Positions 29,352-39,823 of a DNA stretch of 64,000 bases are shown here, one piece after another. The translations under genes and the position numbers were made by a program. Below the pieces are notes generated by a model. It saw nothing but the letters and a program-made list of their open reading frames with translations. It had not been told where the DNA came from and did no database searches. The stretch is from Gaertneriomyces semiglobifer (lineage: Eukaryota; Chytridiomycota; Chytridiomycetes; Spizellomycetales; Spizellomycetaceae): positions 273,495 to 337,494 of the forward strand of contig JAHLKF010000021.1 of the NCBI GenBank assembly GCA_025558075.1, read 5' to 3'. Within the stretch, counting starts at the first letter, position 1. Each line of letters starts with the position of its first letter.

Positions 29352-29869
29352 GCTGGGGCCGGTACTGGTGGTCTCTTCTCTAACTTGGTGCGTCCTGCGG
29401 TACGCCGTGAATGGGCGTCTCGCTTGTGATGGGGACTCACTGGTGACGGTATCTCTCGGGGGAGTGGGAACTGTCTGTGGCTCTGCTGGGGCTGGCCCTG
29501 GTGGTCTCTTCTCTAACTTGTTGCGTCCTGCGGTACGCCGTGAATGGGCGTCTCGCTTGTGATGGGGATTCACTGGTGACGGTATCTCTCGGGAGCTGCA
29601 GATGGGCTTACGATTTTTGTGCCTGCTGGGGCTGGTACTGGTGGTCTCTTCTCTAACTTGGTGCGTCCTGCGGTACGCCGTGAACGGGCGTCTCGCTTGT
29701 GATGGGGACTCACTAGTGACGGTATCTCTCGGGGCATGAAGATTGCGCAATGGTTGCTTGCTGGGGCTGGCACTGGTGGTCTCTTCTCTAACTTGGTGCG
29801 TCCTGCGGTACGCCGTGAATGGGCGTCTCGCTTGTGATGGGGATTCACTGGTGACGGTATCTCTCGGGG
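29352..29869. repeat. Four spaced direct repeats of about 110 bases
   Basis: Units at 29352-29461, 29485-29593, 29625-29734 and 29760-29869, each starting GCTGGGGC and ending TATCTCTCGGG, separated by unrelated spacers of 23, 31 and 25 bases. Units differ at only a few positions, spacers not at all alike. On the minus strand each unit can be read as a basic Pro-rich peptide, but spacer lengths do not keep the frame, so a repeat protein is unlikely. Confidence 0.9.
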
Positions 29870-30195
29870 CGACTGTTGCGGATTCATTGTCTCTGGTACA
29901 CTATTCTGACTCCCACTTTCTTTAGCAGGTTGGTTTGGCTTCAAAGAATTTGTACTTTTAGTTGACGGAGTCTGTACTTTACTTGATAATACAATTGTTC
30001 TGTTGCAGAACCGATGTTCAGTCGAATATAATTTAACAAGCGTGCGAGGTATAAATATGACAGAAATGTGCGAGAACACTTCGTCGGCGAGCGCTCTTTA
30101 TATATATAACACGCCCCGTCTTCAGTTCACCCGCATGTTTGGGTCTGGTGACATACACGCCGCAACAGACGATTTCCCCGACGGCGACAAGCGGA
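29870..30195. other. Intergenic with a TATATATA run
   Basis: Contains TTTATATATATAAC at about 30098. This could be a core promoter for plus-strand transcription, but the plus ORF that follows overlaps a better-supported minus-strand gene. Confidence 0.3.
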
Positions 30196-30794
30196 TCACT
30201 GATCCTCTTCCCTCGGTTCACTTAACGGTCTCAGGATGCAACTATTGCAGCCGCGAGTTAACCCAACCTTATACCCTACGAACACGCGCTCCGCTAGCGG
30301 CTTCGTTCCAAGAGTGCGCGATCCAATCTTTCGTTCGTTACAACAGCGAGCACAGTGGTCCGCAACTCTTCCATCTTCTGCCCCTCCTAGACTCTCTTTG
30401 TAATCAAGCAAGCCAGCCTGTTCCAGCCACATGTCGCATTCAAAACCGTAGTCGCTGTTTGCCGCACTTTCCGTCTCCCACGGGTAACTCGGAGCTTACC
30501 AAAGTACCAAAGAGGCTGCGAATAAGGTCGCCCCGCTTGTCCCGACACTTGTCGTCTGTTAGCTCACCGAGTGCCACTACCGACCTTTTCACCTACCATA
30601 CGCAGGCCGATGATATTGTTGGTGCCGAACTTGCGCATGTACCATCGGCGTACGTCAATAAATGCTGCATCTTCCGCAACGCTCTGGTCATATCGAGTCC
30701 TAACGCTGTTCGGCAAGGATGATGTGGGGTAGCGTTTCTTGGTTTTGCCAGTTGGGCACATGGCAGTTCGTCTTCGGTTGACTGCATGCGCCAT
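30196..30794 (-). CDS. Three-exon minus-strand gene, unknown function
   Basis: Exon 1 30794-30597 (66 codons from ATG), exon 2 30555-30500, exon 3 30454-30196, joined over introns of 41 and 45 bases (GTAGGT...AACAG and GTAAGC...AACAG). Phases match and give 170 residues: MAHAVNRRRTAMCPTGKTKK, a short hydrophobic stretch (TSGATLFAASLVLC) across exons 2 and 3, then a Cys-rich tail (HCARCC, RGCNSC) that could bind metal. No family recognised. The long plus-strand frame over the same bases (30057-30722) is treated as a shadow because it ignores these coherent splice sites. Confidence 0.6.
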
Positions 30795-31078
30795 GTTGAC
30801 AACCAACCCTTGTTCGGCTGGAGCAGTGGCGGGCCCAGGCGGTGGCCGGGGTTTTGAACTGAAAGAGGCGAGATATTGAGCCAAAAAACAAAAAAAAAAC
30901 TGAAATACCAACAGTAGCAAAAAAATCATACATTCACGATGAAGGTGGCAATGACCTTGATCTCCTCTGCAATCGGTTGTCTGGATCGGCTGGGTAAGCG
31001 CTCCGCGGCTGACACAGTGGGGATAATTAGCTGTTCAGCTAATAATCCGCACTGCGTCAGTGACCTGCTTGACCCAAA

Positions 31079-31366
31079 CTAGGATTCGCTTGAGAGTTTT
31101 GATGCAAATAGGCTCCTCTCCGGTCTGAGAATTGCCTCTTCTCGCAAAAGCACCAGGTCGAACATGCCGGGTTTCATTTTTTTGAGGACATAAGCCTTGA
31201 GGGACTTTTCAATGCCATCATCCTCGCCGTCGGATTTCTCCGTCTCATCGTCGGGCATTCTGTACTTGTCGAAATCGTAATCCAACCGTGTCGACGAGGC
31301 ATCGCCTGCACTACCCATGACGCCGGGCTCCACACCATCGACCATACGGTTAGCAGCAGCTAGCAT
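31079..31366 (-). CDS. Small acidic ORF, 95 residues
   Basis: ATG at 31366, stop at 31079. Asp/Glu-rich middle (DDETEKSDGEDDGIEKS) followed by an amphipathic helix-like tail (LKAYVLKKMKPGMFDLVLL). A TATTTAAA sequence lies about 70 bases upstream (minus strand). It may be a complete small gene or an exon of a larger one with 31914-32126. Function unknown. Confidence 0.4.
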   Translation of the reverse strand: MLAAANRMVDGVEPGVMGSAGDASSTRLDYDFDKYRMPDDETEKSDGEDDGIEKSLKAYVLKKMKPGMFDLVLLREEAILRPERSLFASKLSSES

Positions 31367-31587
31367 TTTAGAACGGGATAACAGGACAAAACAGGACAAA
31401 ATGAAAAAAGACTGATTGATGATAGGTGCCCAAATGTATTTAAACAGTGGCAAAACAGATTTCCATCCAGACATACCCCAGACACTTTATAGCATGACAA
31501 AAAATCCTTGTGGTCCTGCGATACAGCGGGTGATTAGAAAGAGTGCGCAAGAATGCCACGGATAGTCGTGCCATGAAACCCGCCGGT

Positions 31588-31843
31588 ACTGATCAGTCCC
31601 ACTGAGTGGATAACCGCCAGCACGGACGAGTGCCCTCGGAAGGTCCAATCGCCTGAAGGGTGATGCAGTGAAGCATTACGATCCCTCCAGTTTCTCACAT
31701 ATTTCGGGGTTAACTATATGAGAATACTGCAAACGGGCTTCATGACACACTGGTATGAGCAGTGCTGATCAGTCCCACTGAGTGGCTAACCGCCAGCACG
31801 GACGCGTGCCCTCGGAAGGTCCAATCGCCTGAAGGGGGATGCA
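31588..31843. repeat. Pair of 80-base direct repeats with hairpin potential
   Basis: Copies at 31588-31667 and 31764-31843, about 95% alike, separated by 96 unrelated bases. Each can fold into three short hairpins: CCAC/GTGG, GCAC/GTGC (loop varies GGACGA or GGACGC) and CCT/AGG. The change in the loop leaves the stem intact. No ORF runs through both copies. This may be a duplicated structured RNA or part of a dispersed repeat. Confidence 0.7.
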
Positions 31844-31913
31844 AAACATCGGTATCCTCCGTCTACCCCTGAGCTATAACCCATACCTGTTTCGCTGGAT
31901 CGTTCCCACGTAC

Positions 31914-32126
31914 CTGAAGGAGACGCTGAATTCTCGTGTGAAACTTGCAGATTTCTGCGTGAGTGTCGGCATCTTCCGCCGAGGCGGGAACATGGTCGTC
32001 CAGCTGCCGAAGAAAATTCTGATAGTCGCTGACCTTAGCGAAGGGATGTGACTGTAGAAAACCACCAGGGCCATTGATGGTGGGCAGCGTCAACTTCTTC
32101 TTCGGCCTACTACTGATGCTTTCCAT
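31914..32126 (-). CDS. Probable first exon of a cellular gene
   Basis: From ATG at 32126 (MESISSRPKKKLTLPTING) 71 codons run to a strong splice donor, LLQ then GTACGT at 31913. The segment is rich in charged and aromatic residues and reads like real protein. I could not place the next exon with confidence; the small acidic ORF at 31079-31366 is a candidate. Confidence 0.4.
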
Positions 32127-32447
32127 GTGGTTGGATGAGAGGTGAGGGGAGAGCACCACACGGGAGTGACCTCTGAACGGATGCGTCCGACTATATCAAA
32201 ATCAACACCGACCTGTGCTGCAGAGGGTGACAGACCGGGCGAGCAGAAGGCTTCCTCTGCCTACTTATTCCTATGGGCAATTTTCGGAAAAAATCGGATT
32301 TTGAATTTATGTAGAGCGATGTAGAGAGCTGGAGAGAGACCATAAAAACGACAACTTTGTAAACGTTGTGTTAAAAAACTAGATATGTTCTTTTCTTTAA
32401 AAAACCACGCTTTGTTGCCTGTTGACTGGCTTATGTAGAGAGAGGAA

Positions 32448-32500
32448 ATGATGGATTCCGTTGATAAGGAGGATGCGACTGTAGTAGCTCGCGCACTTAG
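32448..32500 (+). pseudogene. 5' end of an ORF cut by Copia-2
   Basis: ATG at 32448 starts MMDSVDKEDATVVARAL and runs directly into the Copia-2 LTR at 32501. It is preceded by an A/T-rich region with CCATAAAAACG near 32338 that could be a promoter. Only 17 codons remain, so no identity can be given. Confidence 0.3.
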
Positions 32501-32777
32501 TGTTGCAGAGGATCCTGCTGAGGCTCTGGTCCTTCTAATAAGCTTATGTGTATTCAAGTCTAAGGTTCTAAGAGTACAGTTGAATGCCCGGCATAAGAGA
32601 ACCACCCGACGGAAAAGATCACGTGTCAGGTGTTAGGGCACCCAGTCACATGGGTCACGTGCTCATGGGCACATGACGCACGGGTGTGTGCTGATATGGA
32701 TAAGAACCCATGTCATAGCACGCGCCCTGGTTAGGGTATCCCTATGACGTGTATGTCACCGGGACCCCCTTACAACA
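32501..32777 (-). repeat. 3' LTR of Copia-2
   Basis: 277 bases, identical in length and nearly in sequence to the Copia-1 3' LTR. No right-hand partner remains because the element is truncated. Confidence 0.94.
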
Positions 32778-32837
32778 CTCCCCCCTCGGTGCATGCACGA
32801 CATTTCCTGCAAACTGCCCGACACCTTCAGCAACTGT

Positions 32838-34099
32838 TCAGTGCTTATTGTCAGTGGTCGACACCTTCAGCAGCTTGTCAGCAGTGTCAGGCATTGTCAG
32901 CAACCTGTCAGCAGTGTCGGACACCTTCAGCACCTTGTCAGACAGTGTCATCAGCTTGTCAGCAGGGTCGGACACTGTCAACAACTTGTCAGAAGCGTCG
33001 AACGTGCGGAAACCCATGCGGGGAAGCATGCTGTTCAGAGCAGGTGCTGCTAGGGCCTTGGTAAGTCCGTCAGCAAGCTGATCATTGGTGGATACATAGC
33101 GGAGAGCGATTTCCTGGGTCTGATGGACCTTTTCGTGGATGAAGTGATGACGGAGATCGATGTGCTTAGTACGGTTGTGATTGACTGGGTTGTTGACAAG
33201 TTTGATGGCTGCCTGGTTGTCCTCGTACACTGTCAGAGCACCATATGTGCCGGGTTCAGTGCCGGGGAGGATGGACCGTGTGGTGTCAGTGCGTGGAAAG
33301 TGCTCGAGGAGCGCAATCATCAGTCGACGGAGCCATACCGCTTCCTTAGCGGCCTCAGCTAACGCAATGTACTCTGCTTCTGCTGTAGATTGTGCCGTTC
33401 AGTTCTGGAGCTTAGATGCCCACGAAATAGCGCCTCCGCTTAGCAAGAAGAGGTACGCCGACGTCGAGCGTCGATTTTCAGCATTCGCCGCGAAATCAGC
33501 GTCAGAATAGCCATGTAGAGAGGATACTCCCCCGTCTTGATGGCCATACGAGAGTTTAAGTTTGCGAGTACCTTATACATAGCGAAGGACACGGCGGGCA
33601 GCACTCAAGTGCTGTTCCGTTGGTTTCGATAAGAAGCGGGACAGTTTGGAGATTGCGAAGGCAAGATCGGGCCGCGTAGCGATGGTAAGATACATCAAGC
33701 TTCCAATTATTGACTGATAAAGCTTTTGATCGGCCAGGACGTCGGTTTCGGATGCAGCGACAAGCGATAAACTTGGCGACAGTGGAACAGTGACAGGTGC
33801 AGCGTCGACAAGGCCATAGCGAAGGAGCATGTCATCAATGTATTTGCCTTGATTCAGCGTCAATGTGTTAGCGGTACGGGTGACCTCGATGCCCAGAATG
33901 TACGAAATCTCCCCCATGTCCTCCATCGCGAATCGCCGGGCAAGACCATCCTTAAGGGACGCTATGCGGGCCGTCGTGGAGCAGATGGTGAGGTCATCAA
34001 CGTACAGGGCGATGATGTCAGGTGTGCCGCCGGCAGCTGGACGAATGTACAGCGCGGTGTCGAGAACTGTGGGTTGAAAACCATCGGACTTCAGATAAG
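32838..34099 (-). pseudogene. pol: Copia-2 pol fragment (RT C-terminus and RNase H)
   Basis: Collinear with the last 420 codons of Copia-1 pol. Two nonsense codons separate it from that sequence: TAA at 33573-33575 (a Glu codon in Copia-1) and TGA at 33399-33401 (a Cys codon in Copia-1). The C-terminal SDTADKL-type repeat tail is present. No integrase or gag remains. Confidence 0.9.
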
Positions 34100-34557
34100 T
34101 GTAGCGGGTTTAGACTTCCGCTAGTAATAAGTAGAAGTATGTAGACGCGCTAGTACCAGGGTTAGAGCTATCTTAGTCAGCCAAGTCATGTGATATAATT
34201 TCTGTTGTCGCTTAAGTCAGCGGGGCCTATAAGAGGACCGCGCGGACTTATGCGACGAAGATCAGGCAGACATAGATCTAGGAAGAATACAAGAGGTTCT
34301 ACTCAGATCTATAGGTCCCGTCGCATCTGAACGAGTGAGACATCCGGCAGTTCTAGGACCAGTGACTGATCATCCTGCCCCCTTAGAATCAGCAGTCTTA
34401 TAAGTTCTCCGACGCCTCTCATCCCTAGCCCTGCAGGCATCAACACATCTATTATACCGCCGGCGGACACTTAAACGTCCGGCTTTTAACAAAGGAGATC
34501 ATTAGGAGCGGAGTAATCCTCTTGGAAACCCTACCGTCCGATCATAATCCTTCTACA
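34100..34557 (+). repeat. 5' LTR of Gypsy-A2
   Basis: TGTAGCGGG...CTTCTACA, 458 bases. The last A supplies the first base of the gag ATG; the primer-binding site TGGTGGAGAATCGAG follows without spacer. Confidence 0.95.
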
Positions 34558-36407
34558 TGGTGGAGAATCGAGTTTGCACTGCACGTCAGGAACTCCTACA
34601 ACTAATATACAACGGCGCCTCTGCACCAATGCAGAACCCTATAAACCCTCGGACCGATTCCGAGCACGGCAACAATAGCCGACTTGTACAAGAAGTGGGA
34701 AGCTTAGGAGTCGGTGATTCCGGCGTACGGTATCCCTCTCCCATAGCTGTTGAAAGAGACCCTCTCGATCACCTGCATGCCGCGCATACACCGGCCGATC
34801 GATTCGGACCCGCGGCGCTGTATTCGAATTCCAGGCCTAGAAGCAATTCGTTACCTTCCAACGCCCGCATTCCCGGAGCATGGCGTCCTAATTGGAACAG
34901 GATGGGACCGGTCGATTCGGTCCGCAATCCCTTCAACGTCCGCACGAGCCATCAATTCTATAGCGAAACAGATGAAAGCTCAAGGGATTCTTCTCTCGAC
35001 CGCACAGGTCAGAGAGGTCGAGGTGCTCTCGACCCCCTCGGACAACGAGGCCCTCCTCGTGGCTTGCATCATCCGCAAGCATCAGTGCACTTTCAAGGTT
35101 TTCATGAACCGACTCGGGCCGAGCCTGAGGTCGTGCAACCAACTTATACGGCGCAGTCCTCGGCCAACGTACCGACCACCCACGAAGGCAGAGTTCTCGA
35201 GGCTCTACTAGCTCAGCTACAGGAGCAAGGGGAGGTCATCGCCAACATTAAGCGAGAAATAGCAGAGCTCCGACAACAGAGACACCAGTCCAGAGAGCCC
35301 TCCGTACCACAGAGTTACAGGAGCACCTATACGCCCAGCAACCCTGCATATCCACCGTCCACGGTTCCCGTGGAGCAGTATGGAACCTCCGCGGTCCCAC
35401 GCCGGTACAAGGCAATTACCGAAGCGGACACCGGGCCGTTTAAAGGAGACGACAGTCCTTACATAGATGACTGGCTCGAGGAAGTGCTGGGCGCACAAGG
35501 TCGCTTCCTAGCAACAGACCAGGAGATGGTCATGCTTATTCCCGCTATCTTCCCACCGAAGAGCCCAGCCAGAGTGTGGTTCCAACAACTACCAATGCAA
35601 GCAAAAGCCGAATGGACTTGGCACCAATGGCAAGCCGAGTTACAAGCGGAATTTGGGGACGAGACGCGTAGGAATCGCGCTAAGACAACTTACGAGCGCT
35701 GCACCCCGGATCCACAGGCGCACAGCTCTTTCTTAGCGTATATCGACCAGAAGTTGCTGCTCAGGGCTCAAGCATTCGGCAACGAAGCCGATTTACGAGC
35801 CCCGAAGGATCGACTCTTTCAGGACATGCTAGACTACCTCCCAGGGCGAGTTCAATTAGCCGCCCAAAGTGCCGGGGTATGTGCTATACCGCAACTTAAA
35901 TCCTTCCTCAAAAGGTATTTCTCCTCGCCAGAGGCCAAAAACGAGGACCCCTGTTACAAGTCCCGACGGACCAAAGAAGGGTCCAAGAGCCGAGACAAGC
36001 ACAAGTCAAACAAGGACAAGGGCAAAGCCCAACCCCAGGCGGATGACTCCGCCAACTACCCTCAGGGTAGAGGACCGGCAAACCAGGATTGGAAAGGTCT
36101 GCCGAACCCGTGGAGGAAACCGCCGAACAACTGCCGAGAATGTGGCCACAGGCACTGGTTCAACTACTGCTTCAAGAACGCGAAGCGGGTCGATCCCGCT
36201 GACGGCGTCGGTGGCCCATACGGTAGACCGAAACCCAAGGACAAAGAGAAATCGTCCAGCCGCAAGGAAAAGACCTATTTAGTGGACGACGATGACTCGT
36301 CGAGCGAGCACACATATTTGGTGCTGGCGAACGCTCCCAAGGTATTCTCCCTGGCAGATGGCGAAGGTTTCTGCCCGACGGGGTATTTTCAGAGCATGTC
36401 CCACTAG
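34557..36407 (+). CDS. gag: Gypsy-A2 gag, intact
   Basis: 616 codons from the ATG that spans the LTR/primer-site junction (MVENRVCTARQ). The N-terminal 240 residues are low-complexity with a coiled coil (LEALLAQLQEQGEVIANI); then capsid-like helices (WLEEVLGAQGRFL, WFQQLPMQAKAEWTWHQW); a Lys/Arg-rich spacer; and the zinc knuckle CRECGHRHWFNYC, spaced CX2CX3HX4C. Ends in an acidic Ser-rich segment. pol follows in the -1 frame with about 110 bases of overlap. A later ATG (MQNPINPRTD) is an alternative start. Confidence 0.93.
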   Translation: MVENRVCTARQELLQLIYNGASAPMQNPINPRTDSEHGNNSRLVQEVGSLGVGDSGVRYPSPIAVERDPLDHLHAAHTPADRFGPAALYSNSRPRSNSLPSNARIPGAWRPNWNRMGPVDSVRNPFNVRTSHQFYSETDESSRDSSLDRTGQRGRGALDPLGQRGPPRGLHHPQASVHFQGFHEPTRAEPEVVQPTYTAQSSANVPTTHEGRVLEALLAQLQEQGEVIANIKREIAELRQQRHQSREPSVPQSYRSTYTPSNPAYPPSTVPVEQYGTSAVPRRYKAITEADTGPFKGDDSPYIDDWLEEVLGAQGRFLATDQEMVMLIPAIFPPKSPARVWFQQLPMQAKAEWTWHQWQAELQAEFGDETRRNRAKTTYERCTPDPQAHSSFLAYIDQKLLLRAQAFGNEADLRAPKDRLFQDMLDYLPGRVQLAAQSAGVCAIPQLKSFLKRYFSSPEAKNEDPCYKSRRTKEGSKSRDKHKSNKDKGKAQPQADDSANYPQGRGPANQDWKGLPNPWRKPPNNCRECGHRHWFNYCFKNAKRVDPADGVGGPYGRPKPKDKEKSSSRKEKTYLVDDDDSSSEHTYLVLANAPKVFSLADGEGFCPTGYFQSMSH

Positions 36408-39400
36408 AGGGGTTTAGCGGGACACAGCGAACAGCTTCAACCCCGCAAACTACGTGGCTGGACAACCACGTACTCCTAGCCGAGCTAAGAGAACTTGAAC
36501 AAAAAGAGAGCGACTCTGCACCGACAGTTGAAGAGCTCCGCAAGGTCGCCACCGTCTGGGGCACCCCGGGCATCGACTTGTTCGGACCAAATCTGGAGGA
36601 ATCACACCTTCACCAAATATTGACTGAACCCATCGCATGGAGTTCCGGTCCAATATATTACGCGTGTGTCCCGCAGGCATACGCTGCGCCCGTTCTTGAA
36701 CGAGTCAAGAAGGACGCTACTCGGTCCTTGATCCTCATCTCACACGTGCCTGAGAGGGATCGAGAGGCTTTCCTGCAGTGGAGCCAGGACCACCCGCTGA
36801 TCGTCCGCGACGATCAGCACGGGCCCGGACTGGTTGCATTTCTGCTAACTGGCCACCCAGCAGTGGCCGATTACTATGTCAGACGTCAATTCCCACGTTA
36901 CGTCAAGCTGGAAGAACACCCACGAGTGCTCGCCATGCAAGACCGTCCTCAGGTCAGACACCTGTTGGCTCAGGACTCGGAGCCCTTGTCACGCCCAAGA
37001 ATCCCAGTCCGTCCCTTCCTTGACAGGGACGAAGCCTGTGCAGCAACTTGGAGAGAGGTGCTTAAAAAGGGGTCGAGCCCGGCAACCTCCTCAATGCAGC
37101 ACAGCACTGCGTTTACCATCACCTCGACGGTGGGGAAGCGTGTAACACTTAGCGAGGTTCCGGTTAACCCAGCTAGTCGCGTCAAGAAACAGCCGTGCTG
37201 GACGCTCACAATTATCAACAGTTTGTGGTTCCCAACCGTGTTGGACACTGGAGCAAGCGTATCGCTCATCTCAGCCAACCTTAAAGGGCCCGCTTACTCA
37301 GACAAGGACTTGCAGGCGGCCCCGGCCATGGATTTTTCCGGCATTGGAGGCCAGCTTAACTCGTCCTCAGTGGTATCGCTTCAGATGTCACTTAGAGGCG
37401 AATCAAGCGAGTACCTTACCTTTCGTGGCTACTTTCGGGTGATTGACTACCCCAAGCCACTTATCATCTTGGCGAACGATATCCTAGGACCTCTGCGAGT
37501 ACAGACCCTAGTCCAGGACCCGCCACTCAAAACGTTTGCGGTCACCATGACCAACCCCGATATCATCGTTCCTTGCTCGGTCACGGCCGAACTGCCAACG
37601 ACTCACATGTCCGGCGTTCGAGTACAAACAGCGTGGGGAATGTTCACAAAGGACCCTTCATTCAAGCAGAAGAAGAAAGCCGCATCGGTATCCGAGGTCT
37701 TCAAGGTCGAAGCAGTCGAGGCATCCTCGGACACCTTGACTCAGTTGATTGACCCAGAGGAGACGCTTACTCGAGATGAAGCCTTAGAGCTTAAGGCCAA
37801 GTGGGACATCCCGGATGACTTAGCAGTAGCACCCGATGACTTCGAGCAACAACTACGCTCAGAGAAGTTCAAGGTGGAGTTGAGCCGAGAGCGGATCGTC
37901 ATCTGGTTCCTCATCCAGCTTCTGCGCAAGTTTCATAAAGCGTTCTCTTACGAAGGCAATTTGATTGGGCATCACGACGAAATTCCTTTCGCGCCCAAGT
38001 TTATCGGACCACCTCCGCCACGCACGAAACCACGACACTTCTCACCGAAGGACAAGGAAGTGTTGGACAAGGAAACGCAAACCATGGTTGGTATCAACCG
38101 CTGGGAGCGCACCGACGACGCCATAGCTGTCAGCGACCCCGTTATAGTTCATTATGTGGACAAACCCCCGCGCATTGCATTTGACTTCCGCGAGGTCAAC
38201 AAGCGCATGGAATGGGATCCATACCCGTTCCCAAACATGGGGAACATTCTACAGTGGCTCGTAGCCATTCCATTCCGTTTTATTTCAGGTGGAGATGCCA
38301 ATAAAGGCTTCTACCAAATTTTCATCGCCGATCCGCACGTGCGCAATTGGCTTTCGCTTCGTCTCCCAGACGGTATCTACCGCTTGCGCTACATGCCGTT
38401 TGGCCCACAGAATGCCCCCGCGCATTTCTGTCGGGTGATGGACCACGTACTGCGCGGCATCAAGTGGCAAGATGTTAATAACTTTGTCGACGATGTCCAC
38501 GCCCACTCTACCACAGCCAAGGATGCCCTAGATGCCATAGCGCAATGGCTTAGTCGGTTCGTTGCCGCCGGCCTCACCCTGCGTCTGGACAAATGCAACT
38601 GGTTGTTCCGAGAGCTCGCAGCCTTGGGCTTCATTGCGTCCCAGGATGGGCTTAGGCCCGATCCAGCCAAGGTCGCAGCCATTACCCAATGGGATCTGCC
38701 GCTCTACGTCGGCGATCTCTGGGGCTTTGTGGGTTTGTTAGGGTTCTTCTGTCGCTTCATTGACAAGCACGCCGAACTCACCAAACCTTTGCATGAGGCA
38801 ATCCTGGAAGGTGTCCAAGCTTATCGCGTACACAAGGCTGCTAGAGACGAGCGCAAGGGGTCACGCCCCCAAGAATCCGCGGGTAAACCCTGGCAAGAAA
38901 CCTTTGACGAAGCCCAGGTGTCCGCGCTAAACTCTACCGCCGACAACCTGGCCAAAGTCACTCTGCAACTTCCGTCAGTGCCATCCAAGGCGGTCAACAT
39001 GCCCGCGGGTGTCATTGACCCTCTTTGCCCAGGCCGCCTCAAACACAAGGCGCCTGACCGGGCCATGAAACGCTTCTTGGCCACTCACCCGGTCGTCTGG
39101 AACGACGACCGAAAAAAGGCCTTCGCAGCCTGCAAGGTGGCGCTCACCTCTGCACCGGTGCTCGCAGCACCACGTTCGGGCTTCCCGATTACCATACACA
39201 CGGATGCATGTGTGGAAGCCTTCAACATTACGGTTGACCAACTACAACCAGATACCACGCGTCGACCGCTAGCCTACTACTCTAGGCGAACTACAAAGAC
39301 TGAGGCCAATGCGCCCCCGGTCGAACTAGAAGCCGGTTGCTTAATTTGGGGCTTCGACAAAGCGCGCTGCTACCTCGAAGGCGCCCAGTTCACGGTAGTC

Positions 39401-39823
39401 ATAGATCACCGTGCCCTCTTGTGACTCAAGAACTACAAAGGGACCAACCGCAAACTACAATGTTGGGCAGTCGAACTTGCCTGTTGGGATCAGTGGATGA
39501 CGATCGTTCACAAACCCGGCCGCTTCCACATAGTCGCGGATACGTTGTCACGGCTAGTAGCAGCCCCCACAGTCCAGCCAGACACCTCCACTCCCACTCA
39601 GAAGGTCGAGGAGGTCGAGGAGGCCGAGGACATCTACACCTTTTACACGTTCGAAACGTATTACCAGCACATAGACTTAGAGCCCACGCTGGTGGCGCGC
39701 ATTTGCGACGCTCAAAGGGCCGAGACGGACAGTCCTGCGACTGCCGCCCTCACCATATTAAGGGGCTCCAAACCACTTGCCGACTTGTCACGCGCCGAGC
39801 TCGCTCTTATTCGCGATTGGCGT
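36296..39823 (+). pseudogene. pol: Gypsy-A2 pol, left part: unknown domain, PR, RT, RNase H
   Basis: Opens in the -1 frame inside the end of gag. Protease has the intact VLDTGAS motif (Asp codon 37244-37246). RT carries GGDANKGFYQ, MPFGPQNAP and FVDD at 38484-38495. RNase H starts with HTDACVEAF; its frame ends at TGA 39422-39424, where Gypsy-A1 has TGG. The sequence then continues in the same frame to 39823, where element B is inserted. The 200-residue segment before the protease (WSSGPIYYACVPQ, LILISHVPERDREAF) is shared with Gypsy-C and has no assigned function. Confidence 0.92.

Larger units (their letters stand above)
32501..34099 (-). mobile_element. Copia-2: truncated second copy of the Copia family
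   Basis: Minus-strand 3' end of a Copia element: LTR 32501-32777, then RNase H and the C-terminal part of RT, cut at 34099 by the Gypsy-A2 5' LTR in the sequence CTTCAGATAAG. Nearly identical to 9233-10831 of Copia-1. The missing 5' part of the element is not found beyond the right end of Gypsy-A2. Confidence 0.95.

Noticed and set aside
29352..29869. CRISPR array
   Set aside because: Eukaryotic locus, units of 110 bases are far too long and no cas genes are present.
29274..30079. Minus-strand repeat protein in the 110-base repeats
   Set aside because: Spacers of 23, 31 and 25 bases do not keep one frame; the same unit is read in two frames in neighbouring ORFs, so coding is a by-product of the repeat.
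30057..30722. Plus-strand ORF of more than 200 codons with an upstream TATATATA run
   Set aside because: It overlaps a minus-strand gene whose three exons join with correct splice sites and phases; the plus product is Ser/Pro/Arg-rich without any domain and lacks an ATG at the ORF start.
31588..31843. Hammerhead ribozyme
   Set aside because: CTGATCAG replaces the invariant CTGATGA and there is no GAAA after stem II; stem III cannot be formed.
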